Assembly (NCBI GenBank): GCA_020746835.1
Contig: JAGPNK010000007.1
Span: 868,001 to 932,000, forward strand
Direction of reading: 5' to 3'
Origin: Stachybotrys elegans
Lineage: Eukaryota; Ascomycota; Sordariomycetes; Hypocreales; Stachybotryaceae
Length of the DNA: 64,000 bases
Positions 22,238-35,702 of this stretch are shown here, in pieces (position 1 is the first letter of the stretch; every line of letters begins with the position of its first letter). The position numbers and the translations under genes were made by a program. The notes beneath the pieces were generated by a model. That model searched no databases and had not been told where the DNA came from. It was given only the letters and a program-made list of their open reading frames with translations.

Positions 22238-22926
22238 GGCGAGGTGGGCGTTTCCACAGCGGCAGGGGAATGGAAGCGGGTGTGAGAGTTGAATTATCAG
22301 TCAATTGGGAGATGCGACGGAGCTATGACAATGGCTTTGGTGGTGAAGATAGATAAGTACTAGATAGGTACTTATGTCTTGGATGTCATGGACCTATGTA
22401 CAAACGATGGTCGAGATGACGCATGCGGGGCTGGACTGCGCGGGAGCCCACTAAAAGCTCGCCTGCCAAGCAGCGCATTCCACTAGCATGCCCGCCTAAG
22501 TCGAGGCGGGTTTTAGGGTCGGGTCGGGGCGGGTTCTTCTGCATCATCACCACCATCAATTGAGTGAGCTTGACCTCCTCGGCTCCTCCACCTCTCCTGT
22601 TGGAGTCGATGATTGTTAATCCATTCGATCCACCAGCATACATACAGGTCCCGAATCGCATGATGAAGCAGCGCATCCGGCTGGGCCACCTGCCGTCGTT
22701 GCGTGCAGGCACATGCGCTAATACGTCTAACAACGTGGGACCCTCCGTGCCATCTGAGTACCTCCTCCATTGTAATAATATTTTTATTAAAGCTGCCCGT
22801 CGCCTTCCGTCTCGAACCTCCCCATCACCATTTCCTGTACATTCACCTCTACATCGTCCTCGCCATCCCTCATCGCCAGCTTCTGCGCCTGCTTTCTTCT
22901 CTGTGATACCCCAACGTTCCGCAGCC
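22238..22926. promoter_or_regulatory. Divergent promoter region of the FAD oxidoreductase and peroxidase genes
   Basis: 689 bp between two redox enzymes pointing away from each other. A palindrome-like AAGTACTAGATAGGTACTT lies at about 22354-22372. I looked for Yap1-type TTACTAA/TTAGTAA sites and found none. A pyrimidine-rich 5' leader precedes the peroxidase ATG. Confidence 0.4.
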
Positions 22927-23564
22927 ATGGCCTCCGCTACCAGCTTCTACGACTTCAAGCCGCTCGACAGTAAGTCCCGACCTGCTCGACTGCCCCTCTC
23001 TTCCCTCTACTACAGAATTCCTCGTCGCAATCTCCACAACCCCCGACTGGATATGCGACACCCTCCGCTGACTCGCATCGCCCCGCGTCTCCAGAGCGCG
23101 GCCAGGAGGTTCCTCTGAGCGACTACAAGGGCAAGGTCGTCCTCATCGTCAACACGGCCTCCAAGTGCGGCTTCACCCCGCAGTACGCCGGCCTCGAGGC
23201 CCTCTACAAGAAGATCAAGGAGCAGTACCCCGACGACTTCGTCACCCTCGGCTTTCCCTGCAACCAGTTCGGCGCCCAGGAGCCCGGCACCGACGACGAG
23301 ATCCAGAACTTCTGCCAGCTCAACTACGGCGTCAGCTTCCCCATCATGCAGAAGACGGACGTCAACGGCGACAACGCCAACCCCCTCTACAAGTGGCTCA
23401 AGGATGAGAAGCCCGGCATCATGGGCATCAAGATGGTCAAGTGGAACTTTGAAAAGTTTCTCATCGGCCGCGACGGCAAGGTCAAGGGCCGCTGGGCCAG
23501 CACCACCAAGCCCGAGGCCCTCGAGAAGCCCATTCTCGACGAGCTCGCCGCCAAGGCTGCTTAA
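22927..23564 (+). CDS. Hyr1/Gpx3-type thiol peroxidase (glutathione peroxidase family)
   Basis: Exons 22927-22969 and 23095-23564 give 170 residues. The catalytic signature is NTASKCGFTPQY with the peroxidatic Cys39, followed by FPCNQFGAQEPG (Cys70, Gln72) and WNFEKFLI (Trp). Cys88 in NFCQLNYG matches the resolving Cys of yeast Gpx3/Hyr1, so this is a thioredoxin-coupled peroxidase that can also relay oxidation to a Yap1-like factor, as known for yeast. There is no selenocysteine and no signal peptide. The intron has a GTAAGT donor; the acceptor CCAG|AGCGC keeps the frame, while the AG two bases later does not. Confidence 0.94.
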
Positions 23565-24462
23565 CTTCGGTTTCCAGGAGAATGAGAAAGTAATGATGTT
23601 GTCGGGCGTGTCTTGATTCCCCTATTATACCACCAAGGCATATCTGAGAATTACCTACCTGACGAGTACGTTGCGCGGCAAAACGCCATTAATATGATTA
23701 CATGATCCACAATCATGACTCCAAGTTGACCTTTCTCCTTGCCCTTTTTACACACGTCTCTTACGGTGACTCCCGGCCAACGCCCTCTGCCTTTGATTCC
23801 GACTGTGGCGCACTTGGGCACACTCTCTGGCTGCCACGGCGTGTACCTGATGCCCACCATCGCCAAGAATAGGCATGATCAGACCTCTGAAGTCCGAGAC
23901 GGCGGATGCTTGCATATAGGATCCCGAAAATGCGGGATGAGTCGTACGAGTTCCTGGCAAGTGTATCAAGCTCGGACGCCACCAACCAACTTATCACGGT
24001 CTGTTCCCGTTGAGCCTCGAGTATGAACAGAAGGAAGGGCGTTCCAATACGTTCTTCTCTCGGTCCCGGGACTTCGACCACTTCACCTGACGGAAATGCC
24101 AAACTACTCATCTCCCAGTACACAAACGAGGCCTACCATCCATTCCAAAATGTCAGCAAGGGAACGCCACTCTCATTTCCACAATCTGTCAACGCGGCCT
24201 AGCCCTGCATCCCAGCTGTAAGCCTCGATGTGCTGTCAATCCGCAACTTGTGCAACCTCTCCCTACCTCGGGCTGTCAGGATGCCGTCACCAGGCCTATG
24301 CTGTGTCTTGTCGGAATACCCATTGCACGGTATGTCATAAATGTAACGCGGAGCCACAATGAGGGGATTCTGAGGCGTGGTATCTATCCGTTCCCATACT
24401 CATCTCTACGTTTTCCACCAAGTCTTTACACCTATTGCCTGCAAGACGTTTGCCCTTGATAT
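23565..24462. other. Intergenic: peroxidase 3' region and protease upstream region
   Basis: 898 bp with no supported gene; the small open frames on both strands show no domain or codon bias like the neighbours. Confidence 0.45.
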
Positions 24463-26207
24463 ATGAAGTCCTTGATCATGTTGAATAAGTCACTCTTCTC
24501 AACTCTCCTCGGTATGAGCGCAGCCGCGACGCTGCCACGTCAAGTTCATGCTGCCAATACACCAGGCCTACTTCACTTCCCCATTACCGTCTCCCAAGGC
24601 GCACCCATTGTGAAGAACATGACCAAGAGGCAGAGCGATGTGGCTACGTCGGCTCAGCAGATTGGATACTTTTACACCATCGACCTCGTCCTGGGTACGC
24701 CGGGCCAAGTTGTCACGGTCAACTTTGACACGGGCTCGGCTGAGCTTTGGGTGAATCCGCTGTGCCGCTCGGCGAGCGACCCGGGGTTTTGCGAGAGCTT
24801 CGGTCGGTTCAACGACAGCAGCACCTTTGAAGAGCTCGGTATGCGAGGTCATGTCAGATATGGAACCGGCTACGTCAGTTTTGAATACGGAACTGACTAC
24901 ATTTCTCTCGGTTGTGAGTGAGCCTTCTTCTTCGAGCCATGACGACTCCTTCGTCGGTGTAGCGAGGCGCCTCGCAAGACTAACAAGTAGACACTGCTGT
25001 TTACAGCGTCTAGAATCAGCCAGCAGACCTTTGGAGTTGCCTACGACAGCCAGTTCAGCTCTGTCGGCATCATGGGCGCCGGGCCTGATCTCAGTGGCTG
25101 GGACAGCCCGTATCCTTTGATCATTGACTCGCTGGTCCAGCAGGGTTTTATTAATAGCCGGGCATTCAGCCTCGACCTCCGAGCTCTGAGTAGTGATCGT
25201 GGTTAGACCTGCCCTTGCCCTTGTCGTATGTTTGCGGTCTCTTACGTGTCATAGGCTCGGTGATCTTAGGGGGCATCGACACCAGAAAGTATTCCGGACA
25301 CCTGGAGAAGCGACCCATCATCCCTGCCGAGAGCTCTCCAGACGGATACACCCGGTGAGTTTGCATTTACTGTTCTCTCTCTCTGGCAAAAACGATTGAC
25401 CTGCCTAAGCTATTGGATATATCTTGATGGCATCTCCATCAACCAAGGTGACGGCACAGACGTGTCCATTTTCCACGCCCCTGGCCAGCAGCCCGTCCTT
25501 CTCGACAGTGGCTATACCCTCAGCGCGCTCCCGGAACACTTGTTCGAGGCCATGGTGGCAGCCGTTCCCTCCGCCAAGCCCATTGCTGGCTCGCATCTGT
25601 ATGCGGTGGACTGCTCCATTGCTGAGCTACCCGGCACCGTGGACTTTTGGTTTGGCGAGACGGCTATACGGGTTCCCTATGGCGACTTTATCTGGCGGCA
25701 GCCGGATCCTGACTTTTGCGTCCTCGGGGTGTATCGAGATGACGGTTAGTTGGACCCCAATGATGCTGCTGCTGCTGCATCGCAGGCGCTCACGCTCACG
25801 CTCTGGTGCTAGAGTTCCCTGTCCTGGGCGATACGTTTCTGCGAGCGGCTTATGTCGTCTATGATTGGGACAACAGAAACATTCTCCTCGCCAACAACGA
25901 AGACTGCGGGACGAATCTCGTGCCGATAGGTAGCGGTCCTGATGCCGTGCCCTCTCTTGTGGGTGAGTGCAGCGTTTCTACCCCGACGACGTCGCCGCCC
26001 GTAGACGCAGCGCGCGTACAGCCATCAACTCAAACGCCTCCAGCTGCTGGTTCAGCTGTTTCCTCCCAGGAGACCTTTGAAACGAGGAGGTCTGTACCCA
26101 TGGGATACCCTGAGTTGAGCGCATCGGCGACGGCGCTCAGCACATCTCCTTGCTCACATCCTAGCACACTGTCAGAGTACTACTCGCTCTCTGTGATGGA
26201 GTCTTGA
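24463..26207 (+). CDS. Secreted pepsin-like aspartyl protease (A1 family)
   Basis: Five exons, 24463-24913, 25007-25201, 25255-25354, 25410-25744 and 25813-26207, give 491 residues. A signal peptide (about 1-22) and a propeptide ending in the dibasic Lys55-Arg56 Kex2-type site precede the mature enzyme. The catalytic dyad is Asp89 in NFDTGSAELW and Asp281 in LLDSGYTL (DSG, common in fungi); the flap carries YGTGYV. FPVLGDTFLRAAYVVYDWDN closes the second lobe. A Ser/Thr/Pro-rich tail of about 85 residues follows, as in cell-wall or GPI yapsin-like proteases, but no hydrophobic GPI tail is present in this frame. The exon 2 donor is ambiguous by one codon (CGTG|GTTAGA or C|GTGGTT). The likely role is extracellular proteolysis. 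Confidence 0.87.
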
Positions 26208-28116
26208 TTATGAGGGCAGAGCATCACGCAGAGACCACTTTTGATCGCACCGTCTCCAAAATAACCTTCCCGGCACTTGGTGAAAGCTGCAGAGGCACGG
26301 AATCTTGTGTGAATTGGGAGAAGCTCATCGCTTCTACACAGATGTGTGCGCTTCATTTAGGACACATCATGGGTTGAAGCATATGAACGTAGCACAAGGT
26401 TGAGTGCTGGTGCTCTCTTGGTATGGGTCACGCATTGTCATCTTTCGGTTCTACACATCATGATACTAGAAAGGAACACACTTTTCTTTTCTTTCGTTTT
26501 TCCTTTTTCCTCATCTACTAGAGACTACTCTTGTAAAGTTGATGTGTCTAACCAATAATTTGGCGGGCTAACATGGTGAATCAATGCTGACGCTGTTGCC
26601 ATGAACTCACGGTATGCAATTCAATGTTCGTCTGGCAGTTAGCAGACCGAGCCACGACATCCACCGTTACGGAGCTCAGTTAGCATGTTGTTAATCACTG
26701 CGCAATTCACGCAATGGACCAGTGTGTAAAGGGGAGGTGCCTCGCCGTCTTGCATTCTCACGCAGCTCTGTCTTCGTCATGTCGACAACTTCTCGGCATG
26801 CGCTCCACACACACCTATATATCATTAATTCTCCGCCCAGACGGCAATGAACTCAAATATTAGAGTCTCCGTCATCATCGCAATGCAACACACCTCGGGA
26901 AGGGTTCGGTTTGCCTCGGGGTTTGCTGGTTGCAGAGAGAGGCGCCCCGTATTGGTGGGATCCACGATGTCCAAGACGCATAATCCCCAATTACAATTCT
27001 GAAACTGACGTGGTGGCTGCCCAATGCAACGTCTTAATCTTTTATTCATCTTACAGGTCAATCGAGGCCATCTTGATGAAGTTGCGATGATGCAAACGGC
27101 CATAGAAAAGGGCAACTTTGGCAAAGCCACTCGATTATTACACTTCCTGTCGAGTCCAGGGTAGGCACAGCCCGAGGCATCCTCAGCATCAAGACCCGAT
27201 TCCGAACACCCCCCTATCATTGATGCACTTCTTTCTTCCCTCCCCACTGGCGTTTTGCAGCTGTTGTTCATCTCCGTAATGCATCTTGCCTACATGCCTC
27301 GCCTACTTACCTTCTCCATTGGTAGACTCCGGCCATCTCACCTACCTGCAGGGCTCCTCTCCTCTTCGTGACCATTCTCACTGTGCTCAAGCCCCTTCTC
27401 CAGTTCCAATAAGTCCTGCCGGCGCGCAAGAGCATGAACCACCATCCATCCCGTCGACAAGATCGATTTTCGATCCCCCAACTTCCGTGCTTGGCCTGCT
27501 TCTGCAAGATAGATAACGCCCCTCCCTTCTGCGCGTCCCCCCCCCAATATGCGGGAACATGGTGTATATCATGCTGCCACATATATGGCATGCCCAGTCA
27601 AGGATGGAGCGCCATTTCGGTGGTGGTGCTTCTCTCAGAAGTTCTCGAATATGCAGTGTCACCCTCTTAGTTTTCTGGCTAGCATGCTCTCGCAACTTCT
27701 TCCTTCTTATTGCAGAAGTGCCAGAGCGTCGGCATGACGCTAGAAGGCGCACGAAGACAAAGGTTCCCCCACCGGCACACTCAAAGCATGGTGAATGATC
27801 ACGTCACAGCGGGAACGGCCATGGCTGGCAGGGTAGACTTCGATACCCGGCTCGGGTCACCTTAATGTATACAAACACAGGACGCGGATAACGACCTCGG
27901 TGTGTGCTAGATGGGGGGATGTATTGTTCGGCAGTGTGGCTTGACAGGGCAGGGCGTCCTTCTCCTCCTCAAAATTGCCCTGCGTGAACAAATGGGGGGC
28001 TGGGTGGATGGGGGTCGCAAGTCTACCTCATTCAGTACGACTCTGCGTGGTTGACAGCGGCAGCGGGCTCTTGGCTCACGGCAAATTGCACAATGGGAGA
28101 AAGCAAGCTCTCTCTT

Positions 28117-28145
28117 CATGCACATGCGCATGCGCATGCGCATGC
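28117..28145. repeat. Alternating purine-pyrimidine tract, (GCGCAT)n
   Basis: 29 bp of perfect pyrimidine/purine alternation, with GCGCAT units from 28126 and self-complementary GCATGC steps. Such tracts can adopt Z-DNA or cruciform forms. Confidence 0.9.
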
Positions 28146-31100
28146 TCGTGATGTTACTGTTGTTATTGCTGCCGTGGTATGGATACGTAGATACGCTTTG
28201 GTACTGTTGGTCGCTCTCGAAATCATAACTCGCCCTGTTAAGCAATATCACGATATGCTGGCCAGAGGCAAAGCGACTCTGCTTGACCGGGGTAGGTTGA
28301 TATGTATGTCAGCTGCTTATGAGCGCTTGGCCGCGCTAATTACCCTGAATTGTTCAGACACCACCACCTCAACAACTCCATCCCACAGTGTCTGTGCGAT
28401 CGAGCATCGACCTCCTTGTCGTGGGATGCGGGCAGAGAGACCATGGCCGGCTGGCTGGCTACTGTCGGCCTAGAAGTGCAGGAAGCCGAGATAAGAAAGA
28501 GGTTTGGGGTGACACATCGCAGCAGCGCCTAGATAAGTCGAAGCGCCTGGATAGGGTTTTGCTGAGGGGGGTCAACTTGCATCGGGCCAAGACAATTTGC
28601 ATAAGCCGTGGATGGTGGTGTGGTAGTGTGGTGGTGGCAGAATCATATCGGTCGCTTCTGGAATAACGCACCTAGACGCATCACCTGCAGCCATATGTAT
28701 GCCAGGGCGGTGCGGTGGTGGCCGATCGTCCAACCAACCCACCACATGCTCCTGCTGCATGCATGCCTCCCTCTCTCCCTCTCTCGTTCTCTTCGCAGGG
28801 CGCGATGGTCTAGAAGATGAGGGTTTTCTGGGCTTGCAGGTTCCCCAGGGGATACGGAATGGTCGGAACAATGCTGCACCGTGGCAAAGAGACTGCAAGG
28901 GTCTGCCCAACTGCAACAATGTGCACACAGCGAGCCCATTCTAGGCCGCTCGTCGATTGCGTGCGTGCAGTTCCGTGCTGACTAAATCGAGGTGCGCGCA
29001 TAGTCAGTCGTCGTATGGAGAGCAATTTTCATCTGCCGTGGTGGTGTCCTGGAGCCCCGTATCGCCATCGTAGCATCGTACAAAGGGCCCGGATCGAAGG
29101 AGGAGCGGGACGGATGCGACACCTCACGGCCGTCCAGCCACAGCCGTGGCATACTCGTTGAAGGGCCACTACCTTAGAGTCGAGGAACTTTTGCCGAAAG
29201 CGGGGGGGAGGTGAGGGTTTAGGACCCTCGCTTATCATCACATCATGCCTGGAGACTGGCCCTGGTTGCTAGCGGCGGCCTGTGGACTTACATACAGCAA
29301 GGCTCTTGGGAGAGTGAGTACATACTGGCTAATCAGAAGGCTGGGCAAAAGTAGGGGAGGGAGAAGCTTACTGCCCAGTGGGAGAAAAGAGACGGTGTAA
29401 TCAGGGCTCCGGCCGTGACGCTGATCTCCCGATGTTGAATGGGCCGGTTGACCTTGTCAGAGAAGAGCTGCAGCCCAGACCTAGTCATGTTGGGCTTCGT
29501 CCACATCCTATCGCCACCAGCCAGCAGGAATCTGGGGAATTCCTCAGACTAGACAATTCTCATCCGGTACTCAGATGCCGGTATCTGGGGTTTGACGCCT
29601 GGGCCAGAAGGAGCTCGTCATGACAGTCCCGTGGCACGCGATCATATCCATTCCCTCCACAGTATTACGTCTTGAAAATTGCATTTGAAGCTCGACAGAC
29701 GAAGCGATTTAGACGTGAAGCCAAGTTGTGGGGAAGTGCATCGAGTTCCTGCGGGAGCCCTGCTGTTCCCCAGGCTGGGCCCCTGGCCTAGCTGTATACG
29801 TGACGGCTTTGTTGCCATTTTGAGAAAAACGTCCTGTATGCTGGCGTGGCCACCAGCAAGCCCATTTGGTGGTTGACGTGTGGTGGTCAATGTGCAAGCT
29901 GTCATTTCGCACGCCCCCCATGGCGAGGGTGAAGAGGGAGAGAGGGAGAGAGGCCTGGGCTCGTCGAGTTCATCATTATCATCGTCGAGCCTTGGCGGTG
30001 GACAAATCAACGCGCAGCCAGGTCGCCGGTCTTGAGCTGTGGTTTCCGCGTAAAAGACGTTTCGCTTTCGCGTGTTAAGGCCCTATTCTCCGAGCTAATG
30101 ACTCGACTGACGATCACCAATGCAAGTGTGACGACACGCGTGTGTGATTCGTCAGTCATCTCGTTCTCCTTGATATTGGGCAATCAAGACCATGAGGAAC
30201 CTCAGCCTGTCGTCGCCCGACAGCTCGGAAATCCGAGGCACTAGCCTAGCGATCGGTGGACGCCGCTGTCCTGTGGTTCACTACACTTTCTGTTGAGGTG
30301 GATTGCACGGTTCCATGCAATCGCCGTCTTGTTGTCAGACGGACGGGTAAAGCCTGGACCGCGCCACCCCTGTGCGAAGGCCGGTCCATTCTCTCCCAAC
30401 TTGATCTGAACCCTGTTCGATTGCCGACACGCCTTTAGTAGAAGTGCCTGTTCATAATGCCGATAAACAAGGCGTTGCCGCCGTGTTTCCGTATGCTCAG
30501 TGCGTCTCAATGCCAAAGTTGGGCGTGACCTCCGAGCTCACGAGATTTCACATGTCTGGATAAGCTTATGCTGTGAATTTTGACCGAGGTGCTTGTTAAC
30601 TTCATGGTCCGTGCTACCACCCCCCCGTGGACGGACGGATTATTCGTGATGTGCGTGATGGGAATTGATGTAGGGGCTCGCTCGGGGTAATGATATGCTT
30701 CTTGCCAAGAATCTAAGGGATAGTGACCGAGCCACGGAAAGTGTCGTAGTTGCGCAAGAGTGTTTTCAAGTCATGCTGAAGAGGACTCTTAGAACCGCAA
30801 AGACCCCTTTACCCGCTGACGAGGAGTCCAATCTTCAACACTTTCCCCAAAGCATGCTTGCTGGAGTGTTGGCAGGCATTTTTTCCATGACAGCATCGGG
30901 GCATATGTTTTGTAGACTATCCTCTAATTGCTTCCGTCTCACTGAGGGAGGGACAAGGCGGCGGAATCCGGATCGGTTGATCGACAGGCTTCGTGAGGCT
31001 ATTGGGAGCCGACCAATGAGAAGAGCCAAGCATTGAGCGTTGCTCTACTCGCATGAGCCAGGGCAGGGATTCAGAGTGGAATTTCGGCAGCGATTTTGGT

Positions 31101-31865
31101 TGGCCAGACGCGCGAACCTAGAACGTCTCTGAGGGCTATGCCTAGTTGAGAAGGACTTTTGCAACGACGCTGGCAACTTTGGCCTGGGCAGGGGAATTGG
31201 AGCGCTGTGACTGGCGCTTCTCTCTGCTTCTTCGGGCCTTCTAGCGATCTGAGCAAGGTTGAGGTGGTGTAGTCTTAGATCGGCTTAGGCGCCGAGAACT
31301 TTGGAGGAGGCCCCAGGTCGAGTGCTATCGTCGTGGCCCGAGGCCAATCAGAGGCAGCACCCTTGGTTGCACTCCGGACGGAGAGGTACGGAGTGCGGTT
31401 GCTTTTGTCGTGGACTGGGCAGAATACCTGTTGCAGGGCTAAGCATGAACACAAGACGGTGCGATCGGCAGTGCGTCGGTAGCGCGCCGGATCAGGAACC
31501 AGCTGAGATGAAAGGGACGGGAATGAATGAGGACATCAGGCCGAACTCCCAAGACAAAAGTTGCTTCTCGGAGGTCTTGTTGTACGATAGCGTCATGTCC
31601 CCATCCCCTGCCCAGGAGGACTTTTGAAGCGTCGTTACGAGGAGCTATCTGACGCAACTGCCGCGTCCGTCTTACTTGGCACCCGACGTGGCCTTCGCCG
31701 ACTACCGCTGCGCGAAGAGAGCTTGCGCAGGTACTCGGGATAGCAGTGACATCCCACCGCTCGGGGTATGGACGCCCGACTTTGACGCATCTCATCCCAA
31801 TTTCCTCGACAGCGCGGCCGGCTTCAGCGTGGCTGCAGCGCTGTGCATGGTGGCTTGCCGCGGAT

Positions 31866-31895
31866 GGCTGAAAAGGAGGCTGAAAAGGAGGCTGA
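31866..31895. repeat. 12 bp tandem repeat, GGCTGAAAAGGA x2.5
   Basis: Two exact copies (31866-31877, 31878-31889) and half of a third in the gene-free region. Confidence 0.9.
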
Positions 31896-34063
31896 CTCGC
31901 CACGCCATAGTCAGGAAATCTATGCACCCAATAACTCGTTGGCGCTGCTGGCTACTGATTGGGTGAGCGAGTGATGATTGAACCCTGGATCGGCGGAGGG
32001 GGCCTTTTGCTTCACCGAATCATCTGTGGGGGTTAGTACCTGACGTGCTATGTGTATAGTAATCCCTAGTTCTGCAGGCCCTCCTGCGAGGATACGAACC
32101 GTGGGCATTGGGCGACAGTTGGCCAGCGTCAGAGCGATCACTGCTCTATTGGACGCACCACAGGCTTGGTTTCCCGCCTCGAGGCCAAGTTCCTCGGCTG
32201 CTTTAACCTGTACGGCAGCTAAGACACCAATAAGCTGCATACCTAGATAGGCGCAAGCCACAAGCCACCCAGCCGAAAAGTCCCTTCAGAAACAAGACAA
32301 GATTGACCTTTTTGCCGTAATTAGAAGGGGACCCGAGCAGCTAGACAGCACACGGGATGGTGTGCTAAGTGCCGGCCTGATGCCAACTTGGCCTTGATTT
32401 TGACAACCTAACGCCGTTTTTAGTTTGTTGACAAGTGCTTGTTCGTATCTGATGCGGCCCCAGTGGTGTTATTCGTCGCAAGTCTGCAGATAGACCTGCA
32501 AGTGTGCGATCCATGGTGAAAAATTTTCAGATTAGCAGCCCCGTCGAGACGTCGTTGCTGCGCGTTCGAGACACGCTTGATGCACAAGCACCTCAGGTGG
32601 TCTTTGTAGCGCGTGAAACTGTTCACGCACTCGACGACGACGATCGATGACGCCCCTTCGCCACGGTGTTTTAGGGGATGAGCAGCATCCTCCTCCCACG
32701 ACAGCTGCAGGTCAAGAGGTGGTCGTGGACCAAAGAAGCAAAGAAGGGCTGTGCGTCGTGCAAGGGGACTGCAGCTGCTGGGGTGCAGTGGCAACGGGGC
32801 AATGTGGGATTATGGACTGGTGCGGCAGAGGAGCTGCAGTGCAGAAACGGGTGCCCTGCGTGATGAGCAAAGAGGTTGAGAGATGGCGCTGGAAACGCCA
32901 TGATTGGCTGTCGTCGAGACCCCAGACCAGATGACAACCGAGGACTTGGACGCAGAGGTATGGAGGGGAGGGGGGTTGGGGGGAGCAGAGGTGACACTGG
33001 AAATCTGCACATGAGTCTCGTCCCGCCTTGTGGTGGTGGGTGGCGTATGAGGTGGTTCTGCTGCCAATGTCTCGGTTCTGTCTCCTGCTCCCCTTCTTTC
33101 GAGTATCCCATCCATCCCCAATCCTTCCCCATCATATTCTCCGTCTTCTCATCCTCCAGAGGCTACTATTGTGCCTAGTAGCGTCAGACACCTGCCCACC
33201 CACACGGCACCGAGGGGCACGTTACGTCCACAAGCCCGGCAGTCGAGAACGCCACTTGACGTACTTCCTGCAGCTTGTCTCTTCGCGTGACCTAGCCCGC
33301 AACCCAAGGACAAGGTCAAGGGGCCAGCAGGGCCCAAGACGATGGCACCCACTAGCAGCCAGTGGTGGGTAATCAGACGTGTTTTGCTACAAAGCCTAAA
33401 TGGAAGGGTGAGAGAGGGAGGAGAAGAGCACGGTTGGGGGAGGGTAGCGCATCATACCTGCAGGCACAGAAAGCTGTGGATAAGGGTCTCCATAGTAACG
33501 CAGGCAGGGAGATGCAGACGCAAACAGATAGATAAAAGACACCCATATAGATACCGGGGTGAAGCAAACCGTGGCTGTGGTGGCTGCAGACGACAGACAG
33601 CATGTCGGAGAAGAATCTCAGCCAAGGAGGGGCAAGTGGGCGCGCCACAAAGCATCGAATTTTGGTGGAACAATGCATAGAAGCTGACAGGGCTCGCTAG
33701 TTCAGCCGGACCGTGACTGCGGCGGCCGCCACCCAATCAGTAGCAGCAGGGACAAACATACGGACAAAGGGAGACGGAGACAGGGAGACAGGGAGTCTCG
33801 AGTTTGTGCATGCCCGTGCATTGAGCAGCTGGTGTCTCACGTACACGCAGGTAATTCGGCAGGAGCCCCCCCAAGCCCCTCTCTGCCTCCTACCTCATCT
33901 CACCTAGGCCTAGCGCTGCCTCTAACCTGTGTATAGCTTCAACTTCCAAGCCGGATAGACCAGAAGCCCTCATGGCAACCTCCTTGGCAACTCTTTGCTC
34001 TTATTTTCCAGTAGTGGCGTCAACGGTGACGGAATATGCCCGACCCAGGGAACTAAACTGGCT

Positions 34064-34084
34064 ACGGAGTACGGAGTACGGAGT
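34064..34084. repeat. ACGGAGT heptamer repeat x3
   Basis: Three exact head-to-tail copies followed by a partial one (ACGGAT). A related CGGAG/CTCCG word occurs near 31372-31400 and as CTCCGTACGG near 63274, so the word is dispersed in non-coding DNA of this window. Confidence 0.85.
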
Positions 34085-35661
34085 ACGGATACGGGAGAAA
34101 GTCAAAGCCCCCTGGGCCGGAGTCTCCTATCAATTGGCATCCACAGTCACATCATCAAAGCCCTTACCCACTCCTTTTGGTCTAGCCATCCCATATGGTT
34201 GGATAGATTTCAGCCTCGCAGGAAATTGCACAGACTACTGGCGATTGCAGCCGCATCGGCCGGTGCGAGCCTTATCGAGGCAGGTCCGTCCAGTATTACA
34301 GAGCACCAGACGGCTGGCGCCGAGCCCGAGGTGTCGTCAGGATTCGCGCTTCTCGCATGTCCAGCCAATGTGGCATGACCGAGGGATCAATCCAGGGATA
34401 GTCTACGATGGGAGCTGGAGTGTTGGGTCGGCCCCCAAGTCCACCCGGCTCATCCCATCGTGCATCAAGCATGCCTCACATTGGCTGCCGCCACTCTCAC
34501 AGCCGCGCAGGACAGGGTTGAGATACGTAGGGGACGGCGGCACGTCCAGCCAACCGAGGCCTTGTCAAACGTCCCGGATCCCGAGCCCTGCGATATTTCC
34601 CACAGGTGCACAAAATAAACAATCTGATTCATCTCATCAGACCCGAGCCTCACCCACCGGCTGGGCATGCTGGGCATGTTGGATCTTGACGTACGTAGGC
34701 CTGGGGGGAGGGAGGGGGCCGCGATAGGCGATGCCGCGCGGGTGCCCTGTGCTTGCCACCTGTGACGCACGATGAGGACACAGCCCAGAGGAATCGAGTA
34801 TCATCTTTTCATAGCACGCAGCAGTTCGTGCTTCACATGCTGCACGTCGCTGACCCGCCGACCGAGGATGATGAGAAGGAACATGCGAAAGAGATGGGAC
34901 GGGACAGCCAAGACGTCGGCCAGTGCGATTGCGATATGTGAGCGAAGGAGTGGCGGTTTCGGCTAATTCCACCCCCAGAGAAGCCCAGAAGTCCAGGCGC
35001 TTCTTGGTCATCGGGAAAGGGAAGGAAAATGCATCGTTGTTGGTATCGGTATCGTGCTGTGTCCATTCCATGAGCCTAGGCAGTATTACCTCTCTGTATT
35101 ACTGTACTGCAAGGTGATAGAGACCCTGGTTGAGGGTGGGTTTGCGCAAAAGATCCTGCACTACAAAGATAGGGACGTGGGCTACAGAGGCGCTGGTGGG
35201 CTTGGCCGGAGCGTTTCCAGGATGGCCCATTGGTCGCTCCATGTACCTGCAACCTGATGCAGCGATCCTCCATGCCGGCCAGAGCCCTGTCGCTCCTGTC
35301 GCTCTACATGCACGTACAGTCTGGGCTTGTAGCTTGTATGTACGTAGCTTGGTTTCGTCGTGGCCTCGCGTGCTCCTGGGGTGGACGGGAAAACTGTTGC
35401 AACCAAACATTGAGAAGTCGAGGTCGAGCTTGACCGAGTCCCGCGCTAACAGGCCACAAGGCGACGATCGCCCTCTAAACGCCGGAGAAATGGCCAAAGC
35501 CAGTAAGGCCATGAGAGGGGAAACCTCGTATGCGCTGGCCGCCCTCTCTCTCAAAGCCGCTCACTTGGCCTTACGCTTTTATTAAGCTTATTATCATTAC
35601 ACCGTCTCTTTCTACATATCTGCTAGTCGAAGAGCCAAGATACCGACCCACGAGTCTCGCT

Positions 35662-35702
35662 GGTAGCCGTGCCCGTAGCCGTACCCGTAGCCGTAGCCGG
35701 TG
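35662..35702. repeat. Imperfect (CCGTAG)n repeat
   Basis: About six units of CCGTAG with single-base variants (CCGTGC, CCGTAC) in the gene-free region. Confidence 0.8.

Noticed and set aside
28117..28145. CRISPR-like repeat
   Set aside because: It is a simple dinucleotide-type tract without spacers, in a eukaryotic genome.
32060..32180. tRNA-like stretch with paired GAGC/GCTC arm and CAGTTGG word
   Set aside because: The loop lacks T33 and there is no TTCRA T-loop or matching acceptor stem, so no tRNA can be folded.
33972..34727. Open frame of 251 codons on the plus strand in the gene-free region
   Set aside because: No domain, no hydrophobic core pattern, Arg/Pro/Ser-rich and Trp-scattered composition typical of translated non-coding DNA, and it starts over an ACGGAGT repeat.
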